Positions 62,250 through 64,000 of a stretch of DNA of 64,000 nt are shown here, piece after piece. Within the stretch, counting starts at the first letter, position 1; the number at the start of each line of letters is the position of its first letter. Under the pieces are notes generated by a model, which ran no database searches, was not told the origin of the DNA, and worked only from the letters and a program-made list of their open reading frames with translations. Where the stretch lies: assembly GCA_021325145.1 (NCBI GenBank), contig JAJPHR010000064.1, positions 1-64,000 of the forward strand. The letters are read 5' to 3'. The translations under genes and the position numbers were made by a program. The stretch comes from Verrucomicrobiota bacterium (lineage in GTDB: Bacteria; Verrucomicrobiota; Verrucomicrobiia; Limisphaerales; Pedosphaeraceae).

Positions 62250-63559
62250 TCGATTATCCCGCCCCATTGTTGCTCATCCACGAACCAGAAGAGCGTATCC
62301 AGTTCGGCCAGATCGCGGCGCAATTTAAATCGTTGAAAGCGGAGAGAGCGGTTGCTCTCCATCGCCTGGATCAAGGAATTCAAGTCGAGGTCCTGGGGGA
62401 CATTGTTCAGCGCGGAAATCAGCCGGTCGAGTTGTTCGATTTGAGTGCGCAACGAACCGCCGAGGCGTTGGGCGGCGAGCAATCGCTGAATCAACTCATC
62501 GGAATCCATGCGCAACTGGGCGAACTCCAGTTCCTGCTCGCGGCGTGTCTGGCGCAATTGGAGGCTCACATAACCGCGCGTATCCAGCGTCCAGAAAAAG
62601 TCGGCGGTCGCCACCACATCGGACGAGGACCAGAAATGGGTTTCGCCATTGACGCTTTGAAAGGCTGAAGGACCACTGACAAAAATCGTTAGCTCGGGCC
62701 AGTATTGGAGTTTGATCCCATGAATCTGGGCCCAGGCGCGGACCAGTTCCAGGGCTACCAACCGCATTTGGAGCCGCGCCACACGATTGGTATTATTGAG
62801 TGGGAGCGGTTGCTCTTCGTAGGGAAAATCCGGCAGGTTGTTGGTGCGGAAAGTCCAATGGTACTGGGTGTCCGCCAGCAGTTCGGAGGCGTGAGTTTGC
62901 AAGCTTTCGGCGGAGGTTTTCAGGGAAAGTTCTTCGCTCTCAATTTCCTTGAGCAGGATGTCACCGGCCAGTGCGTCCGCCTTGTCGAGCGCCGCGGCCA
63001 GCATGCGTTCGGATTTCAATTCGGCGCGCATTTCATCCTGCTCGCGAGCTTCGAGAAACAGCTTGTAAAGTTCGATGGCCTGTTCGCGCTGGGCCAGTTC
63101 GGCGGCGGCTTTCGCGCGCAGGGCGGCGAGGCGCGCGGCGAACAAGCGCGAGTCAAAATTCACCACCCCGGGAATATTGAAGAAGCTGTCGATATTAAAG
63201 GTGACGTCGCTGAAAGCCGTGGCCGGGATGCTTTTGATGCTCCGGCTGACTCCGGAACGGAGATTGACTGTGGGGATGAGGTCCTTGAAGACTTGCCGGG
63301 CGAGTTCCTGGGCGTTGGTGATGTCCACGCGCGCGGCGCGCAGCTTGAGATTGTTGGTTTGCAGAAGCGCCAGGGCCTCCGGCCAGCTTACGATCCGGTC
63401 CGGCAGGGCAATTTGACGCGCCAATTCCGTCTGCCAGCGTGACTGAACGGCAGGCAGCTTTTTGTCGACCTCCCGGCGGGCCGACAGGCAGCCGGCCAGT
63501 AAAAACGCCAGCAGAACCGGCGCGCACCGGCGAAACTCGAACAGGATTTTTGTGAACAC
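62246..63559 (-). CDS. TolC-family outer-membrane efflux channel
   Basis: 437 aa, GTG start. A signal peptide with lipobox (FLLAGC, near 24) predicts a lipid anchor, as in OprM-type channels. The TolC helical pattern shows two repeats: SWPEALALLQTNNLKLRAARVDITNAQELARQVFKDLIPTVNLRSG and a second near GLDLNSL. First gene of the export operon: channel, adapter, ATPase, permease. The total length is near the TolC family norm. Confidence 0.85.
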   Translation of the reverse strand: MFTKILFEFRRCAPVLLAFLLAGCLSARREVDKKLPAVQSRWQTELARQIALPDRIVSWPEALALLQTNNLKLRAARVDITNAQELARQVFKDLIPTVNLRSGVSRSIKSIPATAFSDVTFNIDSFFNIPGVVNFDSRLFAARLAALRAKAAAELAQREQAIELYKLFLEAREQDEMRAELKSERMLAAALDKADALAGDILLKEIESEELSLKTSAESLQTHASELLADTQYHWTFRTNNLPDFPYEEQPLPLNNTNRVARLQMRLVALELVRAWAQIHGIKLQYWPELTIFVSGPSAFQSVNGETHFWSSSDVVATADFFWTLDTRGYVSLQLRQTRREQELEFAQLRMDSDELIQRLLAAQRLGGSLRTQIEQLDRLISALNNVPQDLDLNSLIQAMESNRSLRFQRFKLRRDLAELDTLFWFVDEQQWGGIIE

Positions 63560-63635
63560 ATTTCGGGTGGCTACTCGCGCTGGTTCGGTGTTTGCAATCG
63601 GGCGGCGCGTCCGTGTCGCGCGCCCGGATGAGATT

Positions 63636-64000
63636 TTAATTTAAGGTAAAGGTTCCATCCTGAGTGCCGCCCTTGTTCGGGCTGCTACTGTGTATCGTTC
63701 CGGAGTTGGCGGTTTGGAATGTTAAGGTGTTATCCACAACTGTCCCGTTGATGTCCTCGGTTTCCACGAGGCTGGCGGTGCTGTTGCCGGTCTTCGTATA
63801 AGTATAGCTGCCGGTGTTGCTTTGCACACCGCCGCTGCCCTGCAGTTGGTAACTGCCCGAGGTCCCGTCGCCAGCCGGCGTGAACACATAAGTGCCGCCG
63901 GAGGAAAATGGAGCGGAACCGCCGCTGACGGACACATTCAAGGTCCGGTTGTTAAGGTTGTCCGCCGCCGGGCCGTTGTTGTTGCCATTGTTGCTGCTGC
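63636..64000 (-). CDS. C-terminal part of a secreted Asn-rich protein, 5' end outside window
   Basis: The frame is open to the right edge. It begins with an Asn/Gly-rich linker (SNNGNNNGPAADNLNN) and has a beta-rich repeat domain (GGTYVFTPAGDGTSGSYQLQ; SYTYTKTGNSTASLV). No start or function can be given. Confidence 0.7.
   Translation of the reverse strand, partial: SSNNGNNNGPAADNLNNRTLNVSVSGGSAPFSSGGTYVFTPAGDGTSGSYQLQGSGGVQSNTGSYTYTKTGNSTASLVETEDINGTVVDNTLTFQTANSGTIHSSSPNKGGTQDGTFTLN

Noticed and set aside
1-64000. rRNA, tRNA, CRISPR, phage or transposase genes
   Set aside because: None was recognised on reading; short repeats are not regularly spaced like CRISPR units, and no transposase-like ORF is present.

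Overview
The window looks like a chromosome segment from a Verrucomicrobiota bacterium, probably of the Limisphaerales/Pedosphaera type (inference). The signs are very large secreted proteins built from LamG and Ig-like modules with a C-terminal module around STNLTNW, a PEP-CTERM protein, a prepilin-type protein with a late DGH element, a ThuA/PVC-type dehydrogenase with DUF1080 and sugar-isomerase neighbours, and several families of short GC-rich hairpin repeats. I saw no rRNA, tRNA, CRISPR array, phage or transposase gene.

Layout. 1-9505: two giant secreted LamG/Ig/PPC proteins, the first cut by the left edge. 9506-9862: a decayed gene remnant. 9863-12132: thrS, preceded by a promoter, a short Thr-rich leader ORF (MAAGNTTTTL), a stem-loop and a terminator, which together look like a threonine attenuator. 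12222-17582: an AIM6-like phosphodiesterase-fold protein and two amidohydrolase genes, tightly coupled on the minus strand. 17810-21871: glnD and a membrane protein. 22177-27545: patatin phospholipase and porin, then ECF sigma factor, putative anti-sigma factor and a DUF3106-like protein. 27595-32669: an Fe-S assembly operon (sufD, sufU, sufT, sufS, a rhodanese-like protein lacking the catalytic Cys, and an IscU-like scaffold) with no sufB or sufC. 32783-36244: a CHAD protein, then a KimA-like potassium permease behind what reads as a c-di-AMP (ydaO-type) riboswitch. 37054-40984: a lipoprotein with two retropepsin-like domains, rpsO and pnp. 41157-43031: CoA-ligase and EamA permease. 43185-50065: haem-containing sorbosone-type dehydrogenase, facing a ThuA/PVC dehydrogenase, DUF1080 hydrolase and sugar isomerase cluster. 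50317-53052: beta-helix/Ig/LamG secreted protein. 53140-54328: histidine-kinase remnant, DUF5615/DUF433 toxin-antitoxin pair and a small lipoprotein. 54411-58349: Gfo/Idh/MocA oxidoreductase, two divergent DNRLRE-type proteins (one PEP-CTERM) and a prepilin-like protein. 58364-63559: a ModE-type regulator and a MacAB/TolC-like tripartite exporter. 63636-64000: the C-terminal end of an Asn-rich secreted protein running off the right edge.

How the genes work together. Many neighbours overlap by ATGA (13118-13121, 26577-26580, 31537-31540, 57651-57654, 62246-62249), so translational coupling is common here. The most interesting signals are regulatory RNAs (thrS leader, kimA leader) and the hairpin repeats. 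At two genes these repeats lie in frame between a coupled start codon and the signal peptide.
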